Origin: Paenibacillus taihuensis
Lineage (GTDB): Bacteria > Bacillota > Bacilli > Paenibacillales > Paenibacillaceae
DNA length: 64,000 nucleotides
Direction of reading: 5' to 3'
NCBI RefSeq assembly: GCF_003386535.1
Contig: NZ_QTTN01000021.1
Coordinates: forward strand, 47,492-111,491
Shown here: positions 61,912 through 64,000 of the stretch, piece by piece
Layout: each line of letters begins with the position of its first letter
Position numbering within the stretch: the stretch's first letter is position 1
Notes under the pieces: model-generated
Database searches by the model: none
What the model was told of the DNA's origin: nothing
Seen by the model: the letters and a program-made list of their open reading frames with translations, nothing else
Made by a program: the position numbers and the translations under genes

Positions 61912-63060
61912 TTATTCTGATTTCTTATGTGGAGGCATCGGGCCAAAGAATTGATAGTACGTACATTCAATCCGACCGTTGAACAGCTTCCGTTTCTTGT
62001 CCGCTTTTCGTCCAATCGTATCCTCGAACGTCCGGGACTGCGTTAATGCGAACATCGACCAGTTCGGCAGATACAGTGCGCTTAAGCCGAGCTGGCGGAT
62101 CGCTTTCTCCGCATCGTCCTCGTCACCGAGACGAGCACCGTACGGCGGGTTGGTAATGATGCAGCCGTAGTCGCCTTCGGGCTTAATACGGGAAACCGCC
62201 ATCTGCTGCAGCTTAATATCTTTGGCGAATCCGGCCTTCTTCACTGCGGCTGCGGCAATCTCGAGCGCTTGCGGATCGATGTCCGAGCCGGTAATGTGAA
62301 GCGGAATATGATCTGTTACGGAGTCAAAAGCTTCCTCCCGCGCGCGTTCCCACAGCTCCTCCGGCACCATCGGCCAGCTCTCGCTGTTGAATGTGCGGCG
62401 CAGTCCAGGCGCGATGTTCCAGCCGATCATCGCTGCCTCGATCGGAATCGTACCCGATCCGCAGAACGGATCGTAGAGCGGGCGCTCCGGGCGCCATCTG
62501 CTGAGCAGCACCATTGCTGCTGCCATCGTTTCCTTGAGCGGTGCTTCCGTAACGAGCTTGCGGTAGCCGCGCTTGTGAAGCCCCGGTCCAGTCGTATCGA
62601 GCGTTATCATGGCGATGTCGTTCAGCAGCCATACTTCGATAACGAAGCGCATGCCATTGTCTTCGTGGAACCATTCGGTCCCGTAGGCAGACTTCATTTT
62701 CTCAACGACGGCTTTCTTCACGATACTTTGGCATGCTGGCACGCTCGATAGCTGGGACTTATGGGAGCGTCCCTCAACCGGAAACTCAGCGTCTTCGGGA
62801 ATCCAGTCCGGCCAGTTGATCGCTTTGGTCCCTTCGAATAGTTCTTCAAATGTAGTGGCAGGGAACTCCGCCATCTTAATGAGTACACGATCCGAAGTGC
62901 GCAGCCACAAGTTAGCGCGGCAAATATCTTCAGGACCGCCGGTAAAAATAACGCGGCCATTCTCTACTTTCTGATCGTGGTAACCAAGATCCTTCAATTC
63001 CCGTGCGACGACCGCTTCAAGCCCCATTGGAGCAGTTGCGATCAGCTGCAGTTTTTCCAT
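61912..63060 (-). CDS. THUMP-domain class I SAM-dependent RNA methyltransferase
   Basis: Probable 23S rRNA guanine-N2 methyltransferase (YpsC/RlmL-N type), 382 aa. N-terminal ferredoxin-like/THUMP region (~1-160, start LIATAPMGLEAVVARELK), then a Rossmann methyltransferase with PFCGSGTIPIEAAM, GSDIDPQALEIA, and the N2-methyltransferase motif ITNPPYGARL. The Asn-Pro-Pro-Tyr motif marks N-methylation of exocyclic amino groups. Stop lies 22 bp before the start of the LtaS-like gene, suggesting cotranscription. Confidence 0.92.
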   Translation of the reverse strand: MEKLQLIATAPMGLEAVVARELKDLGYHDQKVENGRVIFTGGPEDICRANLWLRTSDRVLIKMAEFPATTFEELFEGTKAINWPDWIPEDAEFPVEGRSHKSQLSSVPACQSIVKKAVVEKMKSAYGTEWFHEDNGMRFVIEVWLLNDIAMITLDTTGPGLHKRGYRKLVTEAPLKETMAAAMVLLSRWRPERPLYDPFCGSGTIPIEAAMIGWNIAPGLRRTFNSESWPMVPEELWERAREEAFDSVTDHIPLHITGSDIDPQALEIAAAAVKKAGFAKDIKLQQMAVSRIKPEGDYGCIITNPPYGARLGDEDDAEKAIRQLGLSALYLPNWSMFALTQSRTFEDTIGRKADKKRKLFNGRIECTYYQFFGPMPPHKKSE

Positions 63061-63237
63061 TATATCTCACTCCGCCTTCACGACTCTGGTTGTGTCTAGT
63101 CTATAAAAATCATACAATCGATTATGGAATCAAATCTTGTGCTCATCAATAAAGATTCGTTTCTGTACAAGTATAGGACATCTAAGGGAATAATTACAAA
63201 CATTACATGAGACAAACGTCGAAAGGAGCAGGAGAAC

Positions 63238-63864
63238 ATGTCTACGGAACAGTATGTAGAGCGGCTGCTTGGGGAAGATGCGGATTTGGAGCGCGTCCAT
63301 CAGACGATCCGCGAAAAAGGAATGCCGGAGATTTCCATCGCTTCGGGTTACGGTCGTCTGTTGACCATGCTTGTCCGCATGTCGGGCGCGCGCAATGTAC
63401 TGGAGATTGGCGCGCTTGGCGGATACAGCGGGATCTGCTTGGCAAGAGGACTGACTGACGGCGGACGTGTTACATCATTAGAACTGCTGCAGGATTATGC
63501 AGATGTGGCGCGAGGCAGCTTGGAATCGGCAGGCCTGGGCGACCGTGTTGAGTACCGCGTTGGCGATGCGAAGGAGAGCTTGGCTGTGCTGGCTGAAGAG
63601 GGCCGCAAGTTCGACTTCTTCTTCATCGATGCGGATAAAGAGAGCTACCCGCTCTACTTGGAATGGGCGATCAAGCTCGCGAATCCAGGTGCAGTCATCA
63701 CAGGCGATAACGCGCTGCTGCACGGCAGAACGATCGATCCCGACAAGAACGGCCCGTCGGTGCTCGCGATGCGCCAGTTCAACGAGTCGATGGTGAGCGA
63801 CGAGCGCCTCATCGGCACACTGCTGCCGGCTTACGACGGCTTGGCGGTTGCGGTTGTGAAGTAG
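63238..63864 (+). CDS. SAM-dependent O-methyltransferase (YrrM/catechol OMT family)
   Basis: Cytoplasmic class I methyltransferase of 208 aa: NVLEIGALGGYSGICLARG (SAM motif I), TSLELLQDYADVARG, YRVGDAKESL, and FFIDADKESYPLYL with the metal-binding Asp and ITGDNALLHG. It is the CCoAOMT-like/YrrM group, needing a divalent cation. RBS aaaggagcagg about 11 nt upstream. Natural substrate unknown; some relatives methylate small catechols, others tRNA hydroxyuridine. Confidence 0.9.
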   Translation: MSTEQYVERLLGEDADLERVHQTIREKGMPEISIASGYGRLLTMLVRMSGARNVLEIGALGGYSGICLARGLTDGGRVTSLELLQDYADVARGSLESAGLGDRVEYRVGDAKESLAVLAEEGRKFDFFFIDADKESYPLYLEWAIKLANPGAVITGDNALLHGRTIDPDKNGPSVLAMRQFNESMVSDERLIGTLLPAYDGLAVAVVK

Positions 63865-63880
63865 ATCTTGGTTTGGTTAG

Positions 63881-63910
63881 AGAGAGGCGCATGGTGGTGC
63901 GCCTCTTTTT
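63881..63910 (+). terminator. terminator after the O-methyltransferase gene
   Basis: agaggcgca pairs with tgcgcctct, followed by five T residues. A presumed group II intron starts 4 nt later. Confidence 0.9.
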
Positions 63911-63913
63911 GTT

Positions 63914-64000
63914 GTGTGCCACGCATGGCGATTAACTAGGCGGTGAAAGTCCGCTGTGGGGGCTTGTAGTTGCCAACCACTAGCCAAGAGCAAGGGTGTC
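63914..64000 (+). mobile_element. 5' end of a probable group II intron (cut by window end)
   Basis: The sequence after the terminator starts GTGTG, the group II 5'-splice consensus, and continues with features of a bacterial domain I: ggcggtgaaagtccgct, then ctagccaagagcaagggtgtc. These phrases are typical of group II intron 5' regions, and insertion right after a terminator stem is the habit of the class C type. Only 87 nt are visible; the ribozyme and reverse transcriptase would lie to the right. Confidence 0.6.

Overview
The window looks like chromosomal DNA from an endospore-forming, low-to-mid GC Gram-positive of the Paenibacillaceae, most likely Paenibacillus or a close relative. The signs are a tricistronic GerA-type spore germinant receptor operon, a sporulation-type orphan kinase, a B. 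subtilis-like AadK, a MelA-type GH4 alpha-galactosidase, a LysM/M14 endopeptidase of the ENP1 type, YtxG/YtxH, many AraC, LacI and MFS genes, strong purine-rich ribosome binding sites and frequent GTG/TTG starts. No rRNA, complete tRNA, CRISPR array or recognisable defence island was seen.

Layout. 1-3.1 kb holds the 3' part of a chemoreceptor and a one-component regulator with a GGDEF-like palm domain. 3.1-3.5 kb is a gene-free array of eight ctgagag/ctctcag hairpins with two alternating spacer types. 3.7-5.8 kb is a dehydrogenase/DapA-family pair. 5.9-19.2 kb is a signalling block: a hybrid histidine kinase, an MBL hydrolase, a broken LytS-like hybrid kinase, a chemoreceptor-like protein without the conserved signalling tip paired with a diguanylate cyclase, a GAF-PAS-GGDEF cyclase, a complete chemoreceptor and a PAS histidine kinase. 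19.3-22.4 kb holds small metabolic genes among gene remnants, including the tail of a Ger(x)C lipoprotein gene. 22.4-35.4 kb holds an SPFH protein, a TetR/MFS pair, two PhyH-type dioxygenases with two AraC regulators, AadK, a DUF3231 protein, a membrane metallophosphoesterase and a large membrane alpha/beta hydrolase. 35.6-39.0 kb is a LacI-regulated fucI-fucU operon. 39.1-42.8 kb is the ger operon (order B-A-C). 43.0-48.8 kb holds a GH36 alpha-galactosidase, a holin-like gene and small proteins. 48.9-50.7 kb is a repeat-rich stretch carrying an intact IS4-family element with terminal inverted repeats and target-site duplication. 50.8-54.9 kb holds ytxG-ytxH, a MarR/MFS operon and an AraC regulator divergent from melA (55.1-56.4 kb). 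56.6-63.9 kb holds cell-wall and housekeeping functions (glutamate racemase, ENP1-like endopeptidase, LtaS-like synthase, a THUMP RNA methyltransferase, an O-methyltransferase). The right edge appears to contain the first ~87 nt of a group II intron directly after a terminator.

Together the genes describe a soil or plant-associated sporeformer that uses plant-type sugars (alpha-galactosides, fucose-type sugars) and senses its surroundings through membrane receptors linked to chemotaxis and c-di-GMP. The strongest candidates for something undescribed are the alternating hairpin array, the tip-less chemoreceptor/cyclase pair and the palm-domain regulator. None of these could be tested by database search here.
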